From Micromonospora pallida (GTDB lineage Bacteria; Actinomycetota; Actinomycetes; Mycobacteriales; Micromonosporaceae): a DNA stretch of 64,000 bases. A program made the position numbers and the translations under genes. The DNA lies in contig NZ_FMHW01000002.1 in NCBI RefSeq assembly GCF_900090325.1, positions 1,116,001 to 1,180,000 of the forward strand. Direction: 5' to 3'. Position 1 is the stretch's first letter, and each line of letters starts with the position of its first letter. The notes below the pieces were generated by a model that saw only the letters and a program-made list of their open reading frames with translations, searched no databases and was not told the DNA's origin. Positions 1 to 8,370 of this stretch are shown here, in pieces.

Positions 1-413
1 CGCCAGGCGGCCACCGCGTGGATGCGGGACATCAGCGCGCCCTTGTCGTCGGCCACCCCCCGGGCGTACAGCCGGTCGTTGTGGATCTCGGCGGCGTACG
101 GCGGGCTGATCCAGTCGGCGTCGTCGCCGGCCGGCTCCACCTCCACGTCGTAGTGGGTGAAGTGCAGCAGCGACCGGTCGGCGGCGCCGGGCACCTCGGC
201 CAGCACGTACGGGTAGGAGTGTTCCCACTCGATGACGTCTGCCTGCCCACCCCAGTTGCGTACCGAGGCGGCGATGAACTCCGCGGTGCGGACCATCTCC
301 TCGGGTTCCTGGCGACGGCTGCGGATGCGGCAGAGCTGTTGCAGTTCCTCGACGAACTCGTCGAAGTGGGCGTCGACTGCGGCGAGCGCGGCGGCGGTGT
401 CGGGGTGGGTCAT
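1..413 (-). CDS. M20-family metallopeptidase, N-terminal part, cut by the window edge
   Basis: Zinc-dependent hydrolase of the M20 (ArgE/DapE/dipeptidase) family, which cleaves peptide or acyl-amino bonds in the cytoplasm. Only the first 137 codons lie in the window. Two family motifs are visible: HYDVEVEP, with His87 as expected zinc ligand and Asp89 beside it, and ARGVADDKG, whose first Asp (122) is the expected bridging ligand. The ATG start follows GGGAGGAAGCCC, a good ribosome binding site. It is the last visible gene of the minus-strand run that carries the ABC importer, 34 bases after the SDR gene. That position suggests it processes the imported compound or a product of it. The substrate cannot be told from this fragment. 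Confidence 0.85.
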   Translation of the reverse strand, partial: MTHPDTAAALAAVDAHFDEFVEELQQLCRIRSRRQEPEEMVRTAEFIAASVRNWGGQADVIEWEHSYPYVLAEVPGAADRSLLHFTHYDVEVEPAGDDADWISPPYAAEIHNDRLYARGVADDKGALMSRIHAVAAW

Positions 414-447
414 GGGCTTCCTCCCGCTGGTCGGGGGTGGTGGCAGT

Positions 448-1182
448 TCAGTGGATGGTCACGCCGCCGTCGACGAAGATCGTCTGGCCGGTGACCATCG
501 CGGCGGCGGTGCTGAGCAGGTACGCGACCGCGTTGGCGACGTCGGCGGGCTCGGCCATCCGCCCCAGCGGGATGGTGGCCAGCTTGTCGGCGAGGTACGT
601 GGCATCGCCGCGTACGTCGGTGGTCATGTCGGTGGGCACGATGGTCGGACCGACCGCGTTGACGCGGACCTGGTCGGGGGCCCACTCCAGGGCGAGCACC
701 CGGGTCAGGTGCAGCACCCCGGCCTTGCTGACGCAGTAGCCGACGGTGTCGAGCACCGCGATGTGTCCGTTGGTGGAGCCGAGGTTGACCACCGCGCCCC
801 GGGCGGCGCGCAGGGCCGGGTAGGCGGCCTGGCACATCCGGAAGGTGCCGGTCAGGTTGACGTCCAGGACGGTGGTGAAGTCCTCCTCGGACATGGTCGC
901 CGCCGGCCCCCGGCGGACCACCCCGGCGTTGTTGACCAGCAGGTCCAGCCGGCCGTGCCGGTCGAGCACCTCGGCCACCAGGTCCTGACAGGAAGGCGCG
1001 GAGCGGACGTCGACCCGGTGCCGGGTGTGCGTACCGCCGGTCAGGCCGGCCCAATCCTGCGCCACGTCGGCCTGGGCCACGGTGGCTCCCCGCTCGGCGA
1101 GGGTCGCCGCGATCCGGGCACCGATGCCCCGCGCCGCGCCAGTCACGAGGGCGACCCGCCCGTCGAACCTGTTCGGGTTCAT
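448..1182 (-). CDS. SDR-family NAD(P)-dependent dehydrogenase
   Basis: Classical short-chain dehydrogenase/reductase of 244 residues. The Rossmann motif TGAARGIG lies near residue 15, NNAG follows, and the active-site YCVSK (YxxxK) has a Ser upstream in NLGSTNG. The C-terminal VDGG is typical of the family. The ATG overlaps the TGA of the upstream permease gene (ATGA), so it is translationally coupled to the ABC importer and very probably acts on the imported compound. The natural substrate is unknown. The Asp after the second strand (QADV) hints at NAD rather than NADP; that is inference. Confidence 0.9.
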   Translation of the reverse strand: MNPNRFDGRVALVTGAARGIGARIAATLAERGATVAQADVAQDWAGLTGGTHTRHRVDVRSAPSCQDLVAEVLDRHGRLDLLVNNAGVVRRGPAATMSEEDFTTVLDVNLTGTFRMCQAAYPALRAARGAVVNLGSTNGHIAVLDTVGYCVSKAGVLHLTRVLALEWAPDQVRVNAVGPTIVPTDMTTDVRGDATYLADKLATIPLGRMAEPADVANAVAYLLSTAAAMVTGQTIFVDGGVTIH

Positions 1183-2033
1183 GCGCCGATCACCTTGGTG
1201 TCCTCGGCCCAGAAGGCGAGGCGGCGTTGCAGCAACTGGATGACGAAGTGGGCGACCAGCCCCATCACCGAGAGCACCACCAGCACCGCGAACATCCCGG
1301 CGATGTCGAAGTTGTAGTTGGTCTGCAGCAGCAGATAGCCCAGACCTTCCTTGGCGCCGATGAACTCGCCGACGACCGCGCCGAGGATGGCGAAGACGAT
1401 GCCGATTTCCAGCCCGGCGAAGATGAACGGCAGTGCGCTGGGCAGCCGGACCATCCGGAAGATCTGTGCCTTGCTCGCGCCGAACACGGTGAGCATCTGG
1501 ATCCGGTCGGCGTCGGCGGCGCGCAGCCCCTCGATGACGTTGACCAGCATCGGGAAGAACGAGATGACCGCGGCCATCACCACCTTGCTGGTCAGGCCGA
1601 AGCCGAACCAGAGCACGAACAGCGGGGCCAGCGCGACCTTGGGCACGGTCTGGAAGGCCACGATGTATGGCATCAGCGTCGCCTCGACCACCTTGATCTG
1701 GGAGATGACCGTGCCGAGCACGACCGCCGCGCCCACGCCGATGACGAAGCCGAGCAGCGCCTCCTGGGTGGTCACCCAGAAGTGGCCCCAGAACTGGGCG
1801 TCGGTGAGCTGCCGTTGCAGCGCCTCGACGATCTGCGACGGCCGGGGCAGCACGTACTCGTCGACCTCGAGCAGTTGGGTGCCGTACTCCCAGGCGACCA
1901 CGACCACGACGAACACGGCCGGGACCAGCCAGAGCTGGGGTCGTTCCCGCAGGTCCAGCGGGCGCCGGGCGGGCCCGTCCGGCTTCGGCGCGCCGGCGCG
2001 CGGGCTTGTGTCGACCACATCGGTTGTTGCCAT
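1179..2033 (-). CDS. ABC transporter permease, SsuC/ThiX-like
   Basis: Membrane permease of a binding-protein-dependent importer, 284 residues. The first ~35 residues are a hydrophilic N-terminal tail. About six hydrophobic segments follow, including LWLVPAVFVVVVVAWEYG near residue 40. The cytoplasmic loop (LIEGLRAADADRIQMLTVFGAS) is the EAA-type contact for the ATPase. The family moves sulfonates, nitrate or thiamine precursors, and many members have unknown substrates. It lies 12 bases after the ATPase gene and overlaps the SDR gene by four bases, so it sits inside one operon. Confidence 0.92.
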   Translation of the reverse strand: MATTDVVDTSPRAGAPKPDGPARRPLDLRERPQLWLVPAVFVVVVVAWEYGTQLLEVDEYVLPRPSQIVEALQRQLTDAQFWGHFWVTTQEALLGFVIGVGAAVVLGTVISQIKVVEATLMPYIVAFQTVPKVALAPLFVLWFGFGLTSKVVMAAVISFFPMLVNVIEGLRAADADRIQMLTVFGASKAQIFRMVRLPSALPFIFAGLEIGIVFAILGAVVGEFIGAKEGLGYLLLQTNYNFDIAGMFAVLVVLSVMGLVAHFVIQLLQRRLAFWAEDTKVIGA

Positions 2034-2045
2034 GGCGTCCCCTTG

Positions 2046-2870
2046 TCAGTCGATAACGCCGGCGGCGTTGAAGTGGCTGCGGATCCGGTCCACGTACACC
2101 CCGGCCCGGTCGGAGGACATGACACTCAGGTCCCGCGGGCGTTCCAGCTCGATCGGCACGATCTCGGCGATGCGTCCGGGGCGTGGGCTGAGCACCACCA
2201 CCCGGTCGGAGAGGAACACCGCCTCCGGGATCGAGTGGGTCACCAGCACCACGGTCTGGCCGCTCTCCCGCCAGATCCGCAGCAACTCCACGTTCATGTA
2301 CTCGCGGGTCATCGCGTCGAGCGCGCCGAACGGCTCGTCCATCAACAGCACCGCCGGGTCGTGCACCAGTGCCCGGCAGATGCCGGCCCGCTGCTGCATG
2401 CCGCCGGACAGCTCGTGCGGGTACTTCCGCTCGAAGCCGGAAAGGCCCACCATGTTCAGCAGTTGCTGGGCGCGTTCGCGGTGCTTCGCGCGATCCAGTT
2501 TCTGGATCTCCGCCGGCACCATGATGTTGTCGAAGATGGTGCGCCAGGGCAGCAGCGTGGGGGCCTGGAACACCATCCCGACCTCGGGAAGGGGCTTGCT
2601 CACCTCCCGGCCGGCGATGCGCACGGCGCCGCCGGTCTTCGGGCTGAGGCCGGCGAGGATCTTCAGCAGGGTGGTCTTGCCGCATCCCGAGGGTCCGACG
2701 ACGGAGACGAACTCCCCGCGCCGCACGGTCAGGTTGATATCACTGAGTGCCTGGGTCGGGGCCGACCTGCGCGGCTGATACCGCTTGTCGAGACCGACGA
2801 CCTCGATCCAGGAACCCTGCGACACCGCTGCCGGCTGCTGTGTCCGGCGACCCACCGCCTTGATGGCCAT
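2046..2870 (-). CDS. ABC transporter ATP-binding protein, SsuB/TauB-like
   Basis: Energising ATPase of the importer, 274 residues. Walker A is GPSGCGKTTLLK, the signature is LSGGMQQR and Walker B is LLMDEPFGALD, all intact, so it should be active. The chosen ATG (MAIKAVGRR) lies seven bases after GGAAGG; an ATG six bases upstream is possible but sits too close to that site. It follows the binding-protein gene by 26 bases and precedes the permease by 12. The family is the nitrate/sulfonate/taurine ATPase group, and the sequence gives no clue to specificity. Confidence 0.93.
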   Translation of the reverse strand: MAIKAVGRRTQQPAAVSQGSWIEVVGLDKRYQPRRSAPTQALSDINLTVRRGEFVSVVGPSGCGKTTLLKILAGLSPKTGGAVRIAGREVSKPLPEVGMVFQAPTLLPWRTIFDNIMVPAEIQKLDRAKHRERAQQLLNMVGLSGFERKYPHELSGGMQQRAGICRALVHDPAVLLMDEPFGALDAMTREYMNVELLRIWRESGQTVVLVTHSIPEAVFLSDRVVVLSPRPGRIAEIVPIELERPRDLSVMSSDRAGVYVDRIRSHFNAAGVID

Positions 2871-2896
2871 CGACATCCCTTCCGCGTCCGCTGCTG

Positions 2897-4006
2897 CTAC
2901 TTGGTGTAGTTGGCGGCCTTGTCGAGCACCGCGGCCTTGTCGAACTGGTTGGCACCGGCGAGCAGGCCCGGCTCCCACAGGTCGGCCAGCGCCACCTCGC
3001 CGGTGATCTGACCGGCCTCCCTGGTGTACGCCTGTGTCTTGGCCCACTCCTGGTCGTCGATGGCGCCCCAATCAGCGAAGTCTTTGGGGTCGCCGGAGGC
3101 GGGGGTGGCCGTCTTGAGCCATGCCTCCAGGCTGCGCACGTCGTTGGGGAGTTGCTCCGCGGCCTGCTTGCCGGCGAGGATCTGCGGGAAGACCTGGTAG
3201 CCGATCCGCATGGCCGCCTCCGGGTTGTTCGCGGAGAACAACATCGCCTTGTACGCCGCCCGCAGGAACCGGGTGTACACGTCCTTGTTGTCGTCGAGGC
3301 TGCGTGCCCCGACGGCGAAGCTCAGCGAGCGGATGCCGTCGAAGGTGTCCGGGTTGTCCAGGTACTTCAGGGTCGTACCGGCGTTCTCGATAACCGCGTA
3401 CGCCTGGGTGTAGAGCGCCAGGACGTCGACCTGGCCGTCGTTGAGCGCGGCGGCGGCCTGCGCGCCGACCCCGACGGGCAGCAGTTCCACGTCCTTGGCC
3501 GGGTCGAGACCGGCCGCCGCGACGTAGGCCCGCGCGTACGGCGCCGAGCCGGACGCGAGGCTGATCACGCCGATCTTCTTGCCGCGCAGGTCGGCACCGC
3601 CGCTGATGGTGCTGTCCGGCTTCACCGCCATCACCCACGGCCAGTTCTGGACCAGGCCGCCGATCGCCTTGACCGGCACGTTCTTCTCCACCGCGCCGAG
3701 GATGGAACCACTGTCGGCGGCGGTGACGTCGGCGCTGCCGGTGGCGACCGCCTGCAGGGCGGCCACCGATCCGTCGGTGTTGATCGTCTCGACGGTCAGC
3801 TTCTCCTCGGCGAAGTACCCCAGTTCCTTGGCCACCGCGAACATGGCGACCTCTTCCTTCGGGCCGATCACCGCGGAGGCGATGGCGAAGGTCAACTCCG
3901 CCGGGGCGCCCTCCTTGGCGCTCGACTCCCCACCGGAGCCCCCGCATCCGGCCAGTGCCACCGCAGCGACCAACGCCGCCGGCAGCAAACCCCACTTCTG
4001 CTTCAT
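2897..4006 (-). CDS. ABC importer substrate-binding lipoprotein, NMT1/THI5-like
   Basis: Extracytoplasmic solute receptor of 369 residues. The N-terminus is a lipoprotein signal: MKQKW, a hydrophobic stretch, then the lipobox LAGC with Cys20 for lipid attachment, followed by a Gly/Ser linker. The mature part resembles the NMT1/THI5/SsuA binding proteins (AVAKELGYFAEEKLTVE near residue 58; later ADSGSILGAVEKN). Such receptors bind small nitrogen or sulfur compounds. It is the first gene of the importer part. The bases just upstream hold a 33-base tandem repeat and separate it from the enzyme genes. Confidence 0.92.
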   Translation of the reverse strand: MKQKWGLLPAALVAAVALAGCGGSGGESSAKEGAPAELTFAIASAVIGPKEEVAMFAVAKELGYFAEEKLTVETINTDGSVAALQAVATGSADVTAADSGSILGAVEKNVPVKAIGGLVQNWPWVMAVKPDSTISGGADLRGKKIGVISLASGSAPYARAYVAAAGLDPAKDVELLPVGVGAQAAAALNDGQVDVLALYTQAYAVIENAGTTLKYLDNPDTFDGIRSLSFAVGARSLDDNKDVYTRFLRAAYKAMLFSANNPEAAMRIGYQVFPQILAGKQAAEQLPNDVRSLEAWLKTATPASGDPKDFADWGAIDDQEWAKTQAYTREAGQITGEVALADLWEPGLLAGANQFDKAAVLDKAANYTK

Positions 4007-4035
4007 CCGAACACCTCGTCAACGATTGGAAGGAA

Positions 4036-4108
4036 GGACTGTTCAGCCGGCTCTGCCGGCCGGGATGAGGACTGTTCAGCCGGCTCTGCCGGCGTGGATG
4101 AGGACTGT
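4036..4108 (-). repeat. 33-base tandem repeat with internal palindrome, about 2.2 copies
   Basis: The unit starts at 4036, 4069 and, partially, 4102. Each full copy opens with GGACTGTTCAGCC and contains GCCGGCTCTGCCGGC, a six-base palindromic stem around TCT. It fills most of the gap between the SnoaL-like gene and the binding-protein gene, upstream of the latter on the minus strand. Tandem hairpins here could act as a processing site, an attenuator or protein-binding sites. That role is inference; the repeat itself is plain in the sequence. Confidence 0.85.
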
Positions 4109-4127
4109 GGCGGTCCGGGGTGGATGG

Positions 4128-4523
4128 TCAGCGGGAAGCGGCTTCCCGCTGCGCCACCACCACCGCCAGGTCGTTGAAGACGTGCTGTTCGACGATCAGC
4201 CGGTCACGGACGCGGAACACGTCGGCGTACCGGATCCCGTCGAACGCGGTGCCGTCCGGCCACTGCCCGTACAGCCGGCCCAGCGAGGTCACCGCGATGT
4301 CGTCGCCGTCGGTGCCGACCAGGTACCGGTCGCGGTGCTTGCGCACCCACCGGTAGGTCCCGGTCGACGCCGCGACCATCTCGTCGAGGGAGCCGAAGTG
4401 ACGGCCCCCGGGGAACACCAGCCGGGCGCCCGGCGCGAGCAGCCGGCCGGCCCGGTCGAGCTGCCGGTCCTCGCATAGCTGGAGGTAGTGGTCCACCAGG
4501 CTGGCCGGTTGCGTCAGGTCCAT
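4128..4523 (-). CDS. SnoaL-like / NTF2-fold protein
   Basis: Small alpha+beta-barrel protein of 131 residues in the NTF2/SnoaL superfamily, whose members are cyclases, isomerases, dehydratases or ligand binders. The pattern fits: N-terminal helix with LVDHYLQLCEDRQLDRAGRLLAPGA, then FGSLDEM, and a C-terminal sheet with VFRVRDRLIVEQHVFND. The ATG follows a GGCAAGAGCGGCTG sequence and lies two bases from the stop of the 103-residue gene, so the two are one transcript. No catalytic residue can be assigned from sequence alone. Confidence 0.75.
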   Translation of the reverse strand: MDLTQPASLVDHYLQLCEDRQLDRAGRLLAPGARLVFPGGRHFGSLDEMVAASTGTYRWVRKHRDRYLVGTDGDDIAVTSLGRLYGQWPDGTAFDGIRYADVFRVRDRLIVEQHVFNDLAVVVAQREAASR

Positions 4524-4834
4524 CAGCCGCTCTTGCCGCGCAGCGCCGCCTCCCACTGGTCCCGCAGCGGGTGCTCGGCGGGACCGTCCTCGGTGAGGAT
4601 GCGCATCAGCCGGATCAGCAGTGCGTCGCGCTCGGAGTCGAGGAGCTGCTGCTCGTCCTTTTCCGGGGCGAAGCCGTCGACGTCGCCCGCGCCGAGCACG
4701 TCCCGGCGGACCAGCAGCGCCTCCACGACCCGGAGCCGTTGCCGGGTCACGTGCAGCTCCGTGGAGAGCTGGAGCACCAGGTCGAACAGCTTGCCGGACC
4801 GGGGGTCGCCGAAGTAGTCGAACTCGTTGCTCAT
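4523..4834 (-). CDS. small helical protein of unknown function (103 residues)
   Basis: I do not recognise this family. The protein is acidic and largely helical. A Leu-rich amphipathic segment from about residue 15 (LFDLVLQLSTELHVTRQRLR) and a second from about residue 60 (EKDEQQLLDSERDALLIRLMRIL) could form a helical hairpin. There is no signal peptide and there are no Cys residues. Its ATG overlaps the methyltransferase stop by one base (TGATG), and its stop touches the SnoaL-like gene. Being locked between two enzyme genes suggests it is a partner subunit of one of them; that is inference. Confidence 0.75.
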   Translation of the reverse strand: MSNEFDYFGDPRSGKLFDLVLQLSTELHVTRQRLRVVEALLVRRDVLGAGDVDGFAPEKDEQQLLDSERDALLIRLMRILTEDGPAEHPLRDQWEAALRGKSG

Positions 4835-5910
4835 CACGCCTCCGGCTTGGTCGCGGAGAGTACGGCCCAGGGGAAGTGCCACTCGGAACGGTCGCCCCAA
4901 CCCTCCGGCTGCATGCCGTTGCGGCGCTCGTCGAACGGCGTCCACGTGGCGTCGGTCAGGCCCACCTCGGCGCAGAGCGCCACCAGGTCGGAACCGAACA
5001 GCGCGTGGAAGAACGGTTCGTTGTTGCGTTCCGCGTGCTCATAGACGGTCGCGTCGCGCAGCGGGTCACCGGTGAGCTGGAACTCCAGGAACCGCAGTGC
5101 GCCGCCGGGCCTGAGCAGCCGCGCGGCCTCCGCGATGGTCTCCTGGATGGCCTCGGCCGGCATCTCGTGCAGCACCATTGTCCCGGTGACCACATCGCAG
5201 GAGCCGGCCTGCAGGCCAGTGGCCCGCCCGTCGCCCTGGCGGTAGTCGACGGCCAGCCCGGCCGCCTCCGCCTCGGCGTGCGCCAGCCGCAGCCCGGGCG
5301 CGGCCAGGTCGATCCCGATGATCTGGGCAGTCGGGTACCGGCCGGCCAGCGGCCGGGTGCTCTTGCCGAACCCGCAGCCGATGTCGACGACCCGGGTCGC
5401 CGCCGGCAGGTCGGGCAGAGCGGTGTCGGTGAACAGTTTGTGGAACTTGTAGCCGTCGTTGTCGCGCAGCATCACGATGCGGGCGCCGAACTCGTAAACG
5501 TAGGCGGACATGTCGTCGGAGAAGAAGCCGCCCGGCTGGATGTGGATGTCGTAGTCGGTGTACCAGTCCGGCAGCGCCAGGTCGGGGTCCAGTTGCAGCG
5601 AGCCCACCGGCTGGGCGGGGATCGCCGCGAGCTGCTCGGCCAGTTCGTCGCGGCGGCTGAGCACCGCGTCGCCGGCGGTCTTCCACAGCATCTTCTGCTG
5701 CACCCGCTCCAGGTGGCTGAACCACGGGTACAACGACAGCTCCCGCAGCGCCCGGCCGGCCTCGGCGATGTCCTCCGCCTGCCCGCCGGTAGCGGCGTAC
5801 TCCCGGGTCAGTGCCGGGTAGACGGTGTCTGCCCAGCGCTTGCGCAGGCCGAGGACGAAGTCCACGGCCGAGCGCTCGTCCAGCGTGAGGCGTTTCTCGA
5901 TGTCCAACAA
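4834..5910 (-). CDS. class I SAM-dependent methyltransferase with long N-terminal domain
   Basis: Methyltransferase of 358 residues. The SAM-binding core starts near residue 170: motif I is VVDIGCGFGKSTRPLA, an acidic Asp (IIGIDLA) ends strand two, and VVTGTMVLHEMP and LLRPGGALRFLEF follow. The first ~165 residues are helical and unlike a minimal methyltransferase; they may bind the substrate. The start is a TTG placed five bases after AGAGGAG. It follows the flavin enzyme by 101 bases and is coupled to the small helical protein. The pairing with a flavin oxidoreductase of the amine-dehydrogenase type makes a methylated nitrogen or oxygen compound a reasonable guess. Confidence 0.88.
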   Translation of the reverse strand: MLDIEKRLTLDERSAVDFVLGLRKRWADTVYPALTREYAATGGQAEDIAEAGRALRELSLYPWFSHLERVQQKMLWKTAGDAVLSRRDELAEQLAAIPAQPVGSLQLDPDLALPDWYTDYDIHIQPGGFFSDDMSAYVYEFGARIVMLRDNDGYKFHKLFTDTALPDLPAATRVVDIGCGFGKSTRPLAGRYPTAQIIGIDLAAPGLRLAHAEAEAAGLAVDYRQGDGRATGLQAGSCDVVTGTMVLHEMPAEAIQETIAEAARLLRPGGALRFLEFQLTGDPLRDATVYEHAERNNEPFFHALFGSDLVALCAEVGLTDATWTPFDERRNGMQPEGWGDRSEWHFPWAVLSATKPEA

Positions 5911-6011
5911 CTCAACTCCTCTGGGTCGGGCCGACCGTGCGGGTCAGGGTCGGTTGCGGTACGGGTCGAGCGGTCGGCCGGGCGCCGGGGATCGCCGGCC
6001 TACGGCACGGG

Positions 6012-8048
6012 TCAGTGGGCATGGCTCACCAGCTCGGCGGCGGGTGTGTCGTGGCGGCCGAGGAAGGCGCCGGCCAGCCGGCCCTCGTAGACCGCCTCCA
6101 GCGCGGTGCGGGGGGCGTTGGCGTCACCGACCAGGTGGACGGTGGGCCCGTCGGGCAGGGCGTCCAGTTCGCGGAACAGGTCGTCGACGGCGACCGCCGA
6201 GCCGGCGTCGACCACCGCGGTGACGTCGTCGAGGGTGGTGTCGGCGTCGGCGAACGGGCCGGTGAGCGCCACCGTAGTGGCGTCCACCGCACGGACAGTG
6301 CGCATCGAATGCACCGCGACCCGCAGGTCGGCGAAGCGTTTCAGCAACGCCAGCCGGGAGTACGTGGTGATCCGGGCGGCGACCCCGGCGATGGGCGAGA
6401 CCAAGTGCACCCTGCCGCCCCGCCGCGCGATGCCCTCCGCGACGGACGCAGCCGCCCAGGTCCCCTCGTCGTCGATCACCACGAACGTGCCGGCCAGTCG
6501 GGTGCCGCCGGGCGGCGCGACGAGATCCGTCACCGCCTGCCACAGGTCGAGCACCGGTGGTCCGCCGGGCAGCGGTCGCCGGGCCGGGCGGGACCCGGTA
6601 GCCACGACCACGTCTTCGTAGCCGCCGGCGAGCACGGCGTCGACGCCCGGCCGCCAGCCGAGCCGCACGTCGACGCCGGCCGACCGGATCTCTGCGGCGA
6701 GGTCGCGGGTGAGCAGGCCGAGGCGCTCCCGGCCGGGCACCCGGGCGGCGACGGCCACCTGCCCGCCGAGGTCGTCACCGGCCTCGGCCAGGCTGACCTG
6801 GTGCCCGGCGCGACGGGCGGCGACGGCCGCCGCGAGACCTGCCGGTCCGCCGCCGACCACGAGCACCCGGCGGCCACCACCGGCGGCGCTGGCCAGTTCC
6901 CGCCAGGCGGTACGCCATTCCCGCTCGGCGCCGACCTCGGGATTGACCACGCAGGAGATCGGCAGGCTCGCCTCCAGCCGGCCGATGCAGCCCTGGTTGC
7001 AGGCCAGACAGGAGCGGGCCTCGTGCTGGCGGCCCTCGGCCGCCTTGTTGACCAGATGCGGGTCGGCGATGTGTGGACGGGCCAAACCGACAAGGTCGGC
7101 CTCGCCGGCGGCGACCAGTTCGGCGGCCTCGGGCAGACTGTCCAGGCGGCACACTGCCAGCACGGGCAGGTCCGGAAACTCACGCTTGAACCGCGCCGCG
7201 TGGTGCCGGAACGGGGCGTGGCCGAAGCTCATGTCCGCCATCTGGGTCGCCAGCGAGTAACTGCCGTGGTAGGCGGAGTGGCTGACGTGGACGTAGGCGA
7301 GCGGGAAATCGTGCTTCAGTCGGGCGACGATCTCCACCACGGCGTCCGGGTCCAGTCCGCCGGGAAGGAACTCGTCGGCGCTGACCCGCAGCCCGACGGG
7401 AAGGTCCGCGGCCGACAGCACGGCGGCGAGCACCTCGCGGGTGAGGCGCAGCCGGTTGTCCAGGCTGCCGCCGTACGCGTCGGCGCGCTGGTTGGTGTGC
7501 GGCGACAGGAACTGTTGCAGGAGGTGGCCGTGTCCGGCGTGGACCTCCAGCCCGTCGAAGCCGGCCCGGTACATCCGGCCCGCCGCCGCGGCGAACGCTT
7601 CGACGACCACCGCGACGTCGCGGTGACCCATCGCGTGCGGTACGTGCGCACCGGCCGCCCACGGCACCGGTGAGGAGGACCAGGCGGCGGTGCGGGTGGC
7701 GTCCCCGTTGGCCTGCCGTCCGGCGTGCATGATCTGGGCGAAGATCCGGGCGCCGTGCTCGTGGACCGCGTCGGTCACCGCCCGGTAGGCGGGGATGACC
7801 GCGTCGCTGAAACTACCCAGGCTGATGCTGCGCCCGGCGCTGGTCGGGTGGACCCGGATCGCCTCGGTGATGATCAGACCGACACCGCCACGGGCCCGTT
7901 CGGCGTGGTACGCGGCCAGCCGCGCGGTGGGCTCGTTCCGGTGCCCGAAGTTGGTGGTGTGGCCAGGGACGAAGACCCGGTTGCGCAGGCGCATCGACCC
8001 CAGATGCACCGGGGTGAGTAGTGATCGAAGCTGTCCGTCGTTGGCCAT
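6012..8048 (-). CDS. FMN/4Fe-4S/FAD oxidoreductase of the 2,4-dienoyl-CoA reductase / trimethylamine dehydrogenase family
   Basis: Flavoenzyme of 678 residues. Residues ~1-335 form the old-yellow-enzyme barrel (LLTPVHLGSMRLRNRVF at the N-terminus; later GLEVHAGHGHLLQQFLSPHTN). A four-cysteine cluster motif begins at Cys347 (CLACNQGC, then ISC), as expected for a 4Fe-4S centre. The remainder is a nucleotide-binding domain with VLVVGGGPAGLAAA. Family members reduce enoyl-CoA or enones, or oxidise methylated amines. The ATG follows GGGAGG by eight bases; an upstream extension to 8147 has no such site. It leads the minus-strand gene run and has its own promoter and operator. Confidence 0.92.
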   Translation of the reverse strand: MANDGQLRSLLTPVHLGSMRLRNRVFVPGHTTNFGHRNEPTARLAAYHAERARGGVGLIITEAIRVHPTSAGRSISLGSFSDAVIPAYRAVTDAVHEHGARIFAQIMHAGRQANGDATRTAAWSSSPVPWAAGAHVPHAMGHRDVAVVVEAFAAAAGRMYRAGFDGLEVHAGHGHLLQQFLSPHTNQRADAYGGSLDNRLRLTREVLAAVLSAADLPVGLRVSADEFLPGGLDPDAVVEIVARLKHDFPLAYVHVSHSAYHGSYSLATQMADMSFGHAPFRHHAARFKREFPDLPVLAVCRLDSLPEAAELVAAGEADLVGLARPHIADPHLVNKAAEGRQHEARSCLACNQGCIGRLEASLPISCVVNPEVGAEREWRTAWRELASAAGGGRRVLVVGGGPAGLAAAVAARRAGHQVSLAEAGDDLGGQVAVAARVPGRERLGLLTRDLAAEIRSAGVDVRLGWRPGVDAVLAGGYEDVVVATGSRPARRPLPGGPPVLDLWQAVTDLVAPPGGTRLAGTFVVIDDEGTWAAASVAEGIARRGGRVHLVSPIAGVAARITTYSRLALLKRFADLRVAVHSMRTVRAVDATTVALTGPFADADTTLDDVTAVVDAGSAVAVDDLFRELDALPDGPTVHLVGDANAPRTALEAVYEGRLAGAFLGRHDTPAAELVSHAH

Positions 8049-8131
8049 GCCCACGGCCTCCCGTCTGGACGGTGTCCGACACACCGAACCACGTTCGTTC
8101 GGTTGAGCCACACGCCGTTCGATTGGGGGGA

Positions 8132-8161
8132 ACGCTAGGTCAGGCATTGACCGGCAGTCAA
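8132..8161 (-). promoter_or_regulatory. promoter of the flavin oxidoreductase gene
   Basis: On the minus strand TTGACT (8161-8156) and TAGCGT (8137-8132) are separated by 18 bases, a good match to a housekeeping promoter, about 85 bases before the start codon. The -35 end touches the palindrome at 8160-8185. Confidence 0.65.
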
Positions 8162-8185
8162 TAAGATACTGACTGGTAACTTATT
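8160..8185. promoter_or_regulatory. 26-base palindromic operator overlapping the -35 box
   Basis: AATAAGATAC and GTAACTTATT are ten-base arms with one mismatch around TGACTG. It is AT-rich in a GC-rich setting and abuts the -35 of the flavin oxidoreductase promoter. Size and symmetry fit a dimeric TetR- or GntR-type regulator. No such regulator gene lies next to it, so the regulator must be encoded elsewhere. Confidence 0.65.
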
Positions 8186-8370
8186 TCGAGACACGCCCTT
8201 GACCTGCTGTTTCTCTCAGCGGAACAGCGGGACCGGCCGTGTTTCACAGACGTTGCCGGTGGCCATCACTTGGTCTTCCGGCGGACGTGGATCAATGCGG
8301 CACCAACCACGGCCGTACGTTGCCGCGACGCTCGGCGGCGCTGTCGGCAAGCTCGCCGCCGATCCCACCG

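Noticed and set aside
4007..4127. A riboswitch (thiamine or similar) ahead of the NMT1-like binding-protein gene
   Set aside because: No conserved riboswitch core is visible; the region is taken up by the 33-base tandem repeat.
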